Assembly (NCBI RefSeq): GCF_001280005.1
Contig: NZ_LGDW01000466.1
Span: 1-41,854, forward strand
Reading direction: 5' to 3'
Length of the DNA: 41,854 nt
Source of the DNA: Streptomyces sp. NRRL WC-3618
GTDB lineage: Bacteria; Actinomycetota; Actinomycetes; Streptomycetales; Streptomycetaceae
Within the stretch, counting starts at the first letter, position 1, and every line of letters begins with the position of its first letter. The notes below the pieces were generated by a model. The model was given only the letters and a program-made list of their open reading frames with translations, did not search any database and had not been told where the DNA came from. The position numbers and the translations under genes were made by a program. Shown piece by piece: positions 1 through 8,807 of the stretch.

Positions 1-1
1 G

Positions 2-154
2 CTGGAGCGTGCCCTCGCCGCGCACGTCCCGCAGATGACCGCTGACCTGATGGAACCGCTCACCGTCATCGAGCGGCTGATCCTGCGCGAGCTGGTGACC
101 AAGCTGCTCGCCCACTCCACGCGCGGCACGGTCGCCACACCCGCTGGGCCGTGA
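2..154 (+). CDS. C-terminal end of a MarR-like regulator (cut by window edge)
   Basis: An open frame enters from the left edge and stops with TGA at 152-154, giving about 50 residues. The piece QMTADLMEPLTVIER followed by an amphipathic stretch (LILRELVTKLLAH) resembles the last dimerisation helix of MarR-family regulators. No DNA-binding domain is visible because the gene lies mostly outside the window, so the family call rests on the tail alone. Any other helical protein tail remains possible. Confidence 0.35.
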   Translation: MERALAAHVPQMTADLMEPLTVIERLILRELVTKLLAHSTRGTVATPAGP

Positions 155-464
155 CCGACCCTTCCGCCGAGAAGGCCGCCGGAACGAACGGGGCACCTAC
201 GGAGAACGGGTCTCCCTGCTCGTGACCGGCCTCAACAACCAGGCACCGCAAGAAACCCGTTTCTACATGCCCACGACCACACCGGCACCTCTGTCGCGGA
301 CCGGTTTCGAGTGAAACGAAACCCGGACCCGAGCCCGGAATGAAGATCCACCATCCTGACTCCTGCTGGTCAGCAGGGCTGGTGTGATGTCTCGGCGGGG
401 TACCTGTGCTGGTCGGGCGGGAGATCGTTAGCACGTGATCGTCCGTCACGGGCGGCCTCGGGGA
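155..464. other. Non-coding stretch with one hairpin
   Basis: No convincing coding frame is seen here. An imperfect hairpin lies at 301-326 (arms CCGGTTTCG and CGAAACCCGG, one bulged base, loop AGTGAAA). It could end transcription of the upstream regulator, although it lies about 150 bp beyond that gene's stop. The stretch ends at the first copy of the 34-bp repeat. Confidence 0.4.
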
Positions 465-498
465 GGCGCTGTCACGTTGTTGGGTGCGTGAGTGCCTG
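465..498 (+). repeat. 34-bp direct repeat, copy 1
   Basis: This 34-bp sequence begins GGCGCTGTCACGTTG and ends GCGTGAGTGCCTG. It recurs at 3348-3381 in the same orientation with one base difference. Copy 1 abuts the 3' end of the recognisable tyrosine-recombinase remnant. It may be the end of a lost insertion sequence, or one of two attachment-like sites bounding the GH43 segment. Confidence 0.7.
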
Positions 499-519
499 TT
501 CGAGCGGAACGACGACCAG

Positions 520-975
520 GGCGGGTCGGCGAGCCCGACGGTCTTGTGGAAGGTGGCGTCCTGGGCGAACAACAGATGACAGTCGCTGCGGCGCGGACCC
601 GCCACCTGGCCCCGCCGCAGCCCACCCGGAGTGCAGGAGCACGACCAGCCGGTCCCGGGCGCTGCGGCCCGCCAGGAATATCGCCGCCAGCTCGTCGTCC
701 GAGGCCCGGTCGGCCTTCACCTGCGGCTCCTGCAAACGATGCCGGTCCGCAGCCGGTAGTACAGGCCCGTCTCCTCGCCCTTCGCCTCCTCCGGCAGATC
801 CGGCCTGTCCGCCAGCTCGTACAGCTGTCCCAGCGCCGACCGCGGCGCCGCGCCCACCGACACCGCGCATCCCCGCTCGCCCCGCACCGGCTTCATCCCC
901 GGCCCATACCGTCGGGGTCTTCCAGCGCCCAGCTGGCTGGGCGAGTAGCGCAGCCACACCATGAACTTCATTGAG
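520..975 (-). pseudogene. Broken tyrosine-type site-specific recombinase
   Basis: Three pieces in three frames read as one protein on the minus strand. First comes KFMVWLRY (near 971) leading to ALGQLYELADRPDLP and GLYYRLR. Next is LQEPQVKADRASDDEL and SARDRLVVLL (735-625). Last is RRSDCHLL and following residues (about 600-531). This order matches the N-terminal SAM-like domain and the start of the catalytic domain of a common Streptomyces integrase family. At least two frameshifts and a deletion near the N-terminus are apparent. The part carrying the catalytic tyrosine is missing, and homology fades just before the 34-bp repeat. It cannot make an active recombinase. The family call rests on remembered similarity rather than a search. 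Confidence 0.6.
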
Positions 976-1083
976 CCGACGATGGTGGCTGATGTGCGGA
1001 CCTGTGGAGTGACCGGAGGGCTCACCTGCGTGCGTCGGCACAGCAGGTCAGCCCTCCGGCCGATGGTCGTGGCCTGGGGAAGG

Positions 1084-2562
1084 TCACACGGTGGTTCTGG
1101 TCCACTGCTGGTTCGTGGCGCCGGTGCAGGTCCACTGGATGATCGCCGCGCCGTCGGCGGTGCTCCCGCTCCTGACGTCGAGGCACTTCCCGCTGTGCCG
1201 CGCCACCAGTTGCACGTGGTCGCCGACGTTGGTCAGGGACCACTGCTGGTTGGTGCCGCCGGTGCAGGTCCACTGGATGACGGCGGCGCCGTCCGTCTTG
1301 CTCGCGCTCTGGACGTCGAGGCACTTTCCGCTGTTGCGGTTGACCATGTTGTAGTAGCCGTTGCCCGCGTCACGGAAGAACCAGTGCTGGTTCGCGGCCA
1401 GGGCCGAGCTCGACCACTGGATGATGGCGGCGCCGTCGGCGGTGCTGTTGCTCCTGACATCCAGGACCTTGCCGCTGTCACGGCCGGTGATCTTCTCGTA
1501 CGGGCCCTCCGGCCCCGCGGTCCCGACGGCCGTCTGGACCACCGTTTTGATGGTGCCGTCGTCGTTGTAGTGCAGGTAATCCACGGCGATCGACCGGCGG
1601 ACGTTGCCTCCGCCCTCAAGAGCCTTCTTCGCGTAGACCATGTACCACTTGTTGTTGAACTGCAGGATGGACGAGTGGTTGGTGTTCACGTTGACGTAGT
1701 CGAGCGCGACACCCCGGTAGGTGAAAGGACCGAGCGGGCTGGTAGCGGTCGCGTACTGGATCTGTCCCGGCCAGCCGGTCGAGAACGAGAAGTAGTAGAG
1801 CCCGTTGCGCTTGTGCATCCAGGGGGCTTCGGCGAAGCCCTGGCCGGGAGCACCGTTGACCGTGACGTTCATGATGGGGCCGCTGGTCGACATCATGTCC
1901 GAGTTGAGCCGGACGACCTTGGGCTGGCGGCTGCTGCCGAAGTACAGGTATGCCTGTCCGTCGTCGTCGATGAACGTCATCGGGTCGATGGGCTCTACTC
2001 CGGTGTTCGCGTCGCGCGAGGTGTCGATGAGGGGGGTGCCGCGTACGTCAGTGAACCCGGAGGTGGGCGAGGTGCTGCGGGCGACACCGATCTTGTTGCG
2101 GTCCGTCGGCAGGTACAGGTAGTAGAAGCCGTTTCGCTGCGCGGCGGCAGGCGCCCAGGCCAGACTCTTGGCCCAGCTGAAGCCGCTGAGGTCGAAGACC
2201 TGTCCGTGGTCGGTCCAGGTCACCCCGTCGGCGGAGGAGTACGAGCGCCAGTCCTTGGAGTCCCAGTACGTACCGCTGTTGTCGGAGTCGTCGGTGGCGT
2301 AGATGTACATGCGCCCGTCGAAGACATGTGCCGACGGGTCCGCCACGAACCGGTCCATGTCTATGGGGTTGTCCGCCCGCGCCGGGGAGCCGGTGAGGAG
2401 CAGGCCGGTGATCATCATGACCATGGCGGTCAGGGCACTGCCCGCGCGGCTGATCCGGCGCCGCAGCGAAATCCGCCCGGTTGGCGTCCCGTCCGCGTGA
2501 GTGATCACGGGCAATCTGCCGGTTGATCTTGATTCGTCCCGGTGGGACGGTGAGTTTTTCAT
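1084..2562 (-). CDS. Secreted GH43 glycosidase with C-terminal ricin-type CBM13 domain
   Basis: The 492-residue product has a long signal peptide (hydrophobic run SALTAMVMMITGLLL, cleavage after SPARA) and should be exported. The GH43 five-bladed propeller follows. Its three catalytic acids are visible: the base Asp in VADPSAHVF, the pKa-modulating Asp in EPIDPMTFIDDDG, and the acid Glu in GFAEAPWMHK. The last ~150 residues form a ricin B-type lectin with repeated CLDV motifs and three Q-x-W signatures (NQHW, NQQW, NQQW), expected to bind plant polysaccharide. GH43 enzymes are mainly arabinofuranosidases and beta-xylosidases; the exact substrate cannot be read here. The ATG at 2562 is chosen because GGAG lies seven bases upstream. 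It lies between the 34-bp repeats, about 9 kb from the xylose genes. Confidence 0.9.
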   Translation of the reverse strand: MKNSPSHRDESRSTGRLPVITHADGTPTGRISLRRRISRAGSALTAMVMMITGLLLTGSPARADNPIDMDRFVADPSAHVFDGRMYIYATDDSDNSGTYWDSKDWRSYSSADGVTWTDHGQVFDLSGFSWAKSLAWAPAAAQRNGFYYLYLPTDRNKIGVARSTSPTSGFTDVRGTPLIDTSRDANTGVEPIDPMTFIDDDGQAYLYFGSSRQPKVVRLNSDMMSTSGPIMNVTVNGAPGQGFAEAPWMHKRNGLYYFSFSTGWPGQIQYATATSPLGPFTYRGVALDYVNVNTNHSSILQFNNKWYMVYAKKALEGGGNVRRSIAVDYLHYNDDGTIKTVVQTAVGTAGPEGPYEKITGRDSGKVLDVRSNSTADGAAIIQWSSSALAANQHWFFRDAGNGYYNMVNRNSGKCLDVQSASKTDGAAVIQWTCTGGTNQQWSLTNVGDHVQLVARHSGKCLDVRSGSTADGAAIIQWTCTGATNQQWTRTTV

Positions 2563-3157
2563 CCTCGTACTCCTGCTATCGGTAGGAAGGGGAGCGTTGT
2601 AGCCCGTCAAGCGCGGAGCGCTCAGGGCGGAAGCAAGTCTGCGTTCGGCTTCTCGATGGCGTGGACGAGGAGCCTGGGCCTTTCCGTGGCCGCGGCGTCG
2701 ACGGTTGACACGCGGCAGTCAGGCGAACCGCGCGGCCGGAGCCACCTGTCGGATTCGGCCTCCGTGCGGCGGCTGTCTGGATCCGCGGCTTCGCAGCAGC
2801 CCGCTCGGGTAGCGACGGTCTGGGATGGAAGAGCAGGCCGACGGCGGGAGATATCGCCGCCAGCCGCAGGGGAACCACGGGTATGTGGGTCTCCTGCCGG
2901 AGGCTTCTTCGCCAGAGCGTGGAACGGTGGACCAGTGGCGCGGGTGCGGAACACGTACTGTCCCCTTCGACGGCCGTAGTCCGATATTTCGAACAATGTG
3001 CGGAACTGTGAACTTCAAACTGCGATCGAAAGATAGGTTTCAGCCAGGAGCGCGTCAATGGAACTGACCAGTTCACTTCCACCGGCATCGAACTGCACGT
3101 CCAACGAGCGACAGTTGTCGTTCAATCGCTGCCACAGCGGGCGACCGCAGACGCATT
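2563..3157. promoter_or_regulatory. Leader region of the GH43 gene with a perfect palindrome
   Basis: No reading frame here looks coding. A perfect inverted repeat GAACTGACCAGTTC lies at 3061-3074. A related half-site, GGAACTGTGAACTTC, occurs about 55 bp nearer the gene at 3002-3016. An AT-richer patch (TATTTCGAAC) lies near 2983-2994. These could be operator and promoter elements for the glycosidase, but they are about 450-500 bp from its start codon, so the assignment is tentative. Confidence 0.3.
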
Positions 3158-3271
3158 CCTTTTCTCGGCGCGGCGCAGGAACCTGGGGGAGTCGATCTTC
3201 GTGCCGTCGGCGAGGACGGCGAAGTGTGTCAGGCCGAGGTCGATGCCGACGCTCCGGTCGGTGTCGGGCAT
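3158..3271 (-). pseudogene. TnpB (IS605 OrfB-type) RuvC-I fragment
   Basis: About 38 residues on the minus strand read MPDTDRSVGIDLG, then LTHFAVLADGTKIDSPRFL and RRAEKR. This is the first RuvC-like segment of IS200/IS605-family TnpB proteins, including the catalytic Asp in GIDLG. Homology stops right after RRAEKR, and no zinc-finger or later RuvC segment is present. The upstream part of the same open frame does not resemble TnpB. It is a small remnant of an insertion sequence, 77 bp from the second 34-bp repeat. Confidence 0.75.
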
Positions 3272-3347
3272 GCAGTCGGCATCGATGTGCGGGCCGCCTC
3301 GCGTTCGAGCGGTTGCAGAAGCGGCTTGCCCGGCGTGGTGCCGGTGC

Positions 3348-3381
3348 GGCGCTGTCACGTTGTTGGCTGCGTGAGTGCCTG
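3348..3381 (+). repeat. 34-bp direct repeat, copy 2
   Basis: This is the same 34-bp sequence as 465-498, with one internal substitution (GTTGGC here, GTTGGG there). Sequences on either side of the two copies differ, so the conserved unit is the 34 bp itself. It lies upstream of the TnpB fragment. Confidence 0.7.
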
Positions 3382-3863
3382 ACAGCGTGCTGGGGTGTGG
3401 CCGGCCCGGGTGTCGGCCTGGGTCAGGTTGTATGTCTTGCTGAAACCGAGCGATGGTTGCAGCATCTGCGGCGGTCGCCGACCGGACTCTGATGATGTCG
3501 GTCACGCCTCGATGTAACAATTCATCCGCCCGGTGCACGGATAACATGGCGAGCAACAGTGCCTACCTGTCCGATCGATCTGTTCCGTCTGGTGCGGGGC
3601 ATGGTGGCGCAGCCGGTCCGGGTCTGCAGGCTGATCGAGCAGGAGACGACTCCAACGACGTCGCCCTGGAGGACGTGCTCGGAGCCCGCCCGTGAGCGAC
3701 GCGGCCTGGCCAGGCGAGGCTGTCACCGCAGGCCCTGGCAGACTACCTGTCTGCCAGGACACCGAATAGTGCAGGGCTGGAACACTGCCTCTTCCCCAGT
3801 CGTCTGGCTCGGATAGTCACCTGGTGGCAACGCTTATCCACCCGCGTTGCCATTCGGCCCGGC
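3382..3863. other. Unassigned stretch
   Basis: Several short open frames exist on both strands, but none shows a recognisable motif, a convincing ribosome binding site or a family resemblance. One plus-strand frame ends at 3695 (tail DVALEDVLGARP). It could be the tail of a decayed gene. Given the mosaic surroundings, the stretch is most simply read as gene debris. Confidence 0.3.
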
Positions 3864-4483
3864 TCACGCGCCCAGGAAGAGTTGAGGCAGCTGCTCGACC
3901 TTCTCCAGCACCACGGCGTAGTTCTCCCGGGCCTGCCTGATTCGGAGAACGTCCGCGACCACATTGGCATACAGATCCTGGGCACTCTGGTCACACAGTT
4001 GCTCCAGGGCCTCTTCGGCGGCTCCCAACTCCTTCTCAGCCGTCGCGGCTGCCTCGGCAGCGAAGTTGGGGACCTTGATGTGTGCGGGCATGCGCGGCGT
4101 GGAAGCAGCCCGCTGTGCGGCGGCGTGGTGCTCCTTCCTGGCGGTGTGCAACCTCCGATCAGGTTGTAAGGAGCGTTCTCCGCCCCCTGCCATCGCCACC
4201 ACACCGCCAGCTCGCCATCCTGCTCGTAGACGACGTGCCAGTGCTCCCGGCCGTCCGCGTGCATGCGGTGGCAGCACTTGGGGTCGACCACGATTCCCCA
4301 GAGCTTGCCCTGCACCGTGCAGTCGTGACTGCTCAAGGGGCTGCGCCGGGGCAACTGGCTGTAGATGGCCTTCGACATCCGCTTGCTGCCCACGGACAGG
4401 ACCTTGATGGTCACCGTGGTCTCTTCGAGTACAAGCTCCATGCCGTGGAGAACGCGTACAGCGCGACAGCGACGCGGTGCCAT
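3864..4483 (-). pseudogene. Hypothetical protein gene split by a frameshift
   Basis: Two minus-strand frames join into one plausible protein of about 205 residues. The first half runs from MAPRRC or the later MELVLEE (4441). It includes VTIKVLSVGSKRMSKAIYSQ, GKLWGIVVDP, HWHVVYEQDGELAVWW and APYNLIGG. Near 4150 the frame changes. The second half continues with a helical, Ala/Glu-rich region (FAAEAAATAEKELGAAEEAL) and ends VEQLPQLFLGA. The single shift could be real decay or a sequencing error. I do not recognise the family. The first half resembles, from memory, small proteins seen around actinobacterial plasmids and integrated elements. Start choice is uncertain because no strong ribosome binding site precedes any candidate. 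Confidence 0.5.
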
Positions 4484-4713
4484 GGTCCGGTTCCGCTTTT
4501 GGCCCACCCAGGCGGGCCAGTGTCCTCTGACGCTGAACCTGGACCGTTTGCCATTGCAGTTGGACCGATTCGGCGTGACGTCTCTGCTTCAGCGGATCGC
4601 CCAGGTCACCACGTTCCGTCAACTTGCCAGGATGGAGGTGGTGCGCACACGGGCTTCCCCGGGTGCTCCAGAGCAGTCACCATGGAGGTCCGTCGGCGAC
4701 CCGGGGGTGGGGG

Positions 4714-5247
4714 ATGGGCGAGGGTGCGGACGTTCTGGACGGGCAACCGGAGCAGGACGGACCCGAGTGGTGGCTGGCGCTGGCCTGCCTGGTCGGGTTG
4801 CTTCTGGCCTACGTCGTGCTGGCGAACTTCACCGGAGAACTGCGGGCGGCGCTGTGGGGCGAGCCCGGGACCGTGACCGAAGTCCGCTGCCGGACGCATG
4901 ACAACACCGTCGCCAACGCGGGAACGTCGACGTCCTGTTCGGGGACTTTCACCTCAGACGACGGCAACTCGTCGTTCGATGTCACCGTCAAGGGCGACAT
5001 CCGCTCGCAGCCGGTCCGTGCGTGGTTGGTGGACGGCACGTCCGGCACCGCGTACGTCTCACCGACGCTGTGGGCGGGGGTGCTCCCGGTGGGGTTCTCC
5101 CTCCTCCTGGCCGGTGTCCCGGCGGCGTTGACGCTGGAGCATGCGCGTCGCGTCCGCAAACAGCGCCCGAGACCGGCCCCACCCGCCCCGCCCGGTCCAC
5201 AGTGGTCGGCTCCGAGTGCGGGTGACCCAGGGATCTCGGACTTCTGA
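4714..5247 (+). CDS. Two-helix membrane protein of unknown function
   Basis: The 177-residue product starts at the ATG of MGEGADVLDG, preceded closely by a G-rich run (GGGGGTGGGGG) that can serve as the ribosome binding site. One membrane helix (WLALACLVGLLLAYVVLANF) lies near residues 20-40. It is followed by an extracytoplasmic domain of about 80 residues with two cysteines (VRCRTH and TSCSGTF) that could form a disulfide. A second helix (LWAGVLPVGFSLLLAGVPAA) and a short basic, proline-rich cytoplasmic tail complete it. This topology is common among actinobacterial hypothetical proteins. No enzymatic motif is seen, and the neighbours give no functional hint. Confidence 0.65.
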   Translation: MGEGADVLDGQPEQDGPEWWLALACLVGLLLAYVVLANFTGELRAALWGEPGTVTEVRCRTHDNTVANAGTSTSCSGTFTSDDGNSSFDVTVKGDIRSQPVRAWLVDGTSGTAYVSPTLWAGVLPVGFSLLLAGVPAALTLEHARRVRKQRPRPAPPAPPGPQWSAPSAGDPGISDF

Positions 5248-5444
5248 TCACACCATCCCTGCGGTCGCGTCACGGTCCCAACGACGTCTCCAGGTTCGGT
5301 GTCACCGGACAGTCACACTGCCGTCTGCGAGATCACGGCTAGGTATCGGCACTCGGTGGAACTGGCGGGGAGCGTGATTCGAAGCGTGCGTTTTTCGCCT
5401 GATTTCGTAAGCTTGTCCTACCTTCCAAGCGTGGGTCTGAGCTG

Positions 5445-5647
5445 GCCCTTCGTAAGATCAGCGGGCCCGGGGGTTTTGGGTATGGCTGTGAGCTTGTCGC
5501 CGTTCGATGGCTCAAAGAACTTGGCCGCCCGGAGCCCCGCGACGACTCGACCGCTCATTGGGATACGCGACTCGATCGCTGTGTAGGACAACGTCGGCGA
5601 GGTCGTCTGCGGGTCCGTGTGTGACGACGAGCTGGCGGAGGTGACCC
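5445..5647 (+). ncRNA. Candidate IS110 bridge RNA, element A
   Basis: IS110-group elements are known to encode a bridge RNA in the non-coding end upstream of the transposase. This 203-nt leader is in that position and is conserved in element B. A stem can form between GACGACTCG (5541-5549) and CGAGGTCGTC (5598-5607), with one bulged G. It encloses about 48 nt that are partly conserved (ATTGGGA, TCGCT, GTAGGA) and partly divergent. Divergent bases inside a conserved stem are what guide loops would look like. Transcription and the loop assignments are inferred, not shown. Confidence 0.4.
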
Positions 5648-5736
5648 GTGCCCCAGATCTGGGCCGGAGTGGACATCGGCAAGGAACACCACCACTGCGT
5701 GGTGGTCGACGAGCGAGGCGAACGCCTCCTCTCAGC
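5648..5736 (+). pseudogene. IS110 transposase, N-terminal stub (element A)
   Basis: A GTG start gives MPQIWAGVDIGKEHHHC and then VVVDERGERLLS, the typical first beta-strand of the DEDD (RuvC-like) domain of IS110 transposases with its catalytic Asp in GVDIGKE. A GGAGG ribosome binding site lies at 5636-5640. After about 29 residues the sequence no longer resembles the family, so only the stub remains. Confidence 0.75.
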
Positions 5737-5753
5737 ACATCCTCGGTCGTCCC

Positions 5754-6032
5754 TTGAGGCAGACATGGCCGACGGGTGCACTGGCACCGGGCAGCCGGGT
5801 CACGGTCGTTCGCGCCCAGGACTGGGACGGTCCTTGGCAGGGCGAGTTTGCTGGGACGATCGATGCCATGGGCGCACCCGAACCCAACGAGCATGCCCAT
5901 GCGCTCAATGGCGAGTTGCTCTACTGGGTCACCTTCGACACGCCGCACCACGACAGCGGCGGGGATGGTCCCTATCGCAAGGCCCAGATCTGGGGTCGCT
6001 ACCTGAGGGCCGATCCGGAGCCCGAAGCGTAG
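5754..6032 (+). pseudogene. 5'-truncated hypothetical protein fused behind IS110 stub
   Basis: About 92 residues read PTGALAPGSRVTVVRAQDWD, then GPWQGEFAGTIDAMG, ELLYWVTFDTPHHDSGGDG and PYRKAQIWGRYL. The pattern resembles a small beta-rich (SH3-like) hypothetical protein common in Streptomyces, here complete to its C-terminus (LRADPEPEA). The junction with IS110 sequence falls just before it. The only available start is a TTG at 5754 without a clear ribosome binding site, so the original N-terminus was probably lost when the element inserted or recombined. Its function is unknown. Expression as a short protein is not excluded. Confidence 0.5.
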
Positions 6033-6112
6033 CCATCCCGCAGTTCATGTTGCGCGGCTCGAATCGTCCGTCGAACTAGATCGTTCACCTGCGGATTCGC
6101 CGGACGTGGGGG

Positions 6113-6169
6113 CGGCCTTCGTCTGATCCTGTGCTCCGACCAAGGTGCACGTGACCGAGACGAAGGCCG
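6113..6169. repeat. Perfect 12-bp inverted repeat
   Basis: CGGCCTTCGTCT (6113-6124) and AGACGAAGGCCG (6158-6169) are exact complements separated by 33 bp. The repeat lies in non-coding DNA between the truncated hypothetical gene and the second IS110 fragment. It could be a terminator-like hairpin or the abutted ends of a lost insertion sequence. Confidence 0.6.
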
Positions 6170-6231
6170 TGAGGGTGAGTTTGCTGCCTGATGGTGTTCG
6201 GGGGGCGGCGTTCGCGGAAGCGTCACGCTTC

Positions 6232-6815
6232 CCTACGTTGTTCTGCGGGACGCGGTGAGCCCTTCGTATGGTTGACCCGCCCAGAGGTGCGGGGTGTGGG
6301 TTTCACGCTTCTGCCACTTGTGGCTTGCCCGGATTGGCCGCCCGACACCCCACGACGACTCGGTTGCCAATTAGGAATTGCGAATGGTCGCTCCGTAGGG
6401 AATCGACAGCGAGGTCGTCCGTCGGGAGGCACCAGCAGCACACCGCACGGAGGCGCCACGTGACCGCGATTTGGGCCGGCATCGATGCCGGCAAGACTCA
6501 CCATCACTGCGTCGCAATCGACGAGGGCGGCCGTCGGCTGCTGTCGCGACGCGTCACCCATGACGAACCCGAGCTGCTCGAACTCCTCGGCGATGTCGTG
6601 GCCTTGGGCGACGAGGTGACCTGGGGCATCGACCTGGCAGACGGCGGAGCCGCCCTGGCCATCGCGATCCTGACCAATCACGGTCAGCCGGTGCGCTACA
6701 TCTCCGGCCGGGCCATCCACCGTGCCTCCGAGGGCTACCGCGGCGAGGGAAAGACCGACGCCAAGGACGCCGCCGTCATCGCCCAGGCCCGCGTCCGCCG
6801 CGATCTGCACGGATC
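6232..6815 (+). mobile_element. IS110-family left-end fragment B
   Basis: This second copy of an IS110-type left end is longer than fragment A: a leader of about 228 bp plus roughly 118 codons of transposase. A 7-bp hairpin (GGAAGCG-TCA-CGCTTCC, 6216-6232) sits exactly at its left boundary. The element is cut near 6815, where sequence of a transporter gene takes over. Confidence 0.75.
6259..6459 (+). ncRNA. Candidate IS110 bridge RNA, element B
   Basis: This 201-nt leader matches element A in length, motif order and spacing. The same stem forms: GACGACTCG at 6354-6362 with CGAGGTCGTC at 6410-6419. The enclosed loop shares ATTAGGA, GCGA, TCGCT and GTAGG with A but differs in between. A second small hairpin (GCCAC-TT-GTGGC) precedes it and has a GCC/GGC counterpart in A. 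The position, upstream of an IS110 transposase, fits known bridge RNAs. Expression is inferred. Confidence 0.4.
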
Positions 6816-6834
6816 GCGGGCAGCAGCGCGATGA
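6460..6834 (+). pseudogene. IS110 transposase, truncated after DEDD domain start (element B)
   Basis: The GTG at 6460 follows CGGAGG at 6449-6454. The product begins VTAIWAGIDAGKTHHHC, contains WGIDLADGGAALAIAIL and ISGRAIHRASEGYRGEGKTD and reaches KDAAVIAQARVRRDL. These are the first catalytic Asp, the second acidic strand and the conserved KTDAKDA motif of IS110 transposases. The frame runs out at 6834, after it has entered foreign sequence. The C-terminal domain with the nucleophilic Ser is absent. It cannot transpose by itself but could have retained nucleic-acid binding. Confidence 0.85.
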
Positions 6835-6921
6835 TCACGGGCGCCTCGCTGGGCGGCGTACTGGTCGCCGCGGTCGGCCCCGGCTGGGGGCTGGCCATCG
6901 ACGCGCTCAGCTTCGCGCTCG
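6812..6921 (+). pseudogene. Internal fragment of an MFS transporter
   Basis: In a frame different from the IS110 gene, about 36 residues read IAGSSAMITGASLGGVLVAA then VGPGWGLAIDALSFALAA. The GxxLGGVLVxxVGPGWxLxxDALSF pattern is typical of a central helix pair in actinobacterial MFS exporters. There is no start, no stop and no continuation. It is a scrap between the transposase and an integrase tail. Confidence 0.6.
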
Positions 6922-7122
6922 CGGCACGCCGGGATCTCGTTCTGGCTCTACTCCGGAGTGGACCCGGCCGAATGCGCCCGCCGCGCCGGCCAGAGCGTCG
7001 AGGTTCTCTTCCGGTACTACGCCAAGTTCCTCGACGGCCTTCGAGAGCAGGCGAACCGCCTCATCGAGCAGTCCATGAACGAGTGGCAGCGCGTCAGCCA
7101 AGGTGAAGCACCCGAGGGCTGA
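6922..7122 (+). pseudogene. C-terminal end of a tyrosine integrase
   Basis: About 66 residues without a start codon read RHAGISFWLYSGVDPAECAR, then RAGQSVEVLFRYYAKFLDG, LREQANRLIEQSM and a TGA at 7120. This is the end of integrases carried by actinobacterial integrative elements: the RHA motif, the GxS box and the catalytic-tyrosine region (RYYAK). The preceding part of the gene is replaced by the MFS fragment. It belongs to a different integrase group from the remnant at 520-975 and lies on the opposite strand. Confidence 0.7.
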
Positions 7123-7234
7123 ACCGGGGTTTGGTCCGTGACTGGTCCGGAAGAACTGGTCAGGAGGGGTGCAGCTGTGGGAGGAATTGGGAGTTAGTAC
7201 GCAAGCCGGGCTCGGTCGAGAGCGGGCTGGGGGA

Positions 7235-7276
7235 GAGGCGCCTGACGGGTGAAAGCCCAGGTCAGGCGCCTCTTTT
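7235..7276 (+). terminator. Strong intrinsic terminator hairpin
   Basis: A perfect 12-bp stem (GAGGCGCCTGAC, 7235-7246; GTCAGGCGCCTC, 7261-7272) with a 14-nt loop is followed by TTTT on the plus strand. It lies between the decayed left region and the aldehyde dehydrogenase gene, which ends at 7284 on the minus strand. It can stop transcription from either side. Confidence 0.85.
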
Positions 7277-7283
7277 CGTGCTC

Positions 7284-8807
<1,524 letters not shown>

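Larger units (their letters stand above)
5417..5736 (+). mobile_element. IS110-family left-end fragment A
   Basis: This segment has the non-coding left end plus the first ~30 codons of an IS110-type transposase. It aligns with 6232 onward at constant spacing. CCTAC, GCCCTTCGTA, TTGGCCGCCC and GCGAGGTCGTC recur in the same order, with spacings differing by one or two bases in total. Homology ends near 5736, where unrelated coding sequence begins, so the rest of the element is lost. Confidence 0.75.

Noticed and set aside
961..2526. Plus-strand open frame opposite the GH43 gene
   Set aside because: The minus strand encodes a complete GH43-CBM13 protein with signal peptide and ribosome binding site. 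The plus frame is low-complexity and lacks motifs.
3158..3271. Functional TnpB nuclease with guide RNA
   Set aside because: Only about 38 residues of the first RuvC segment remain. There is no complete gene and no recognisable right-end RNA.
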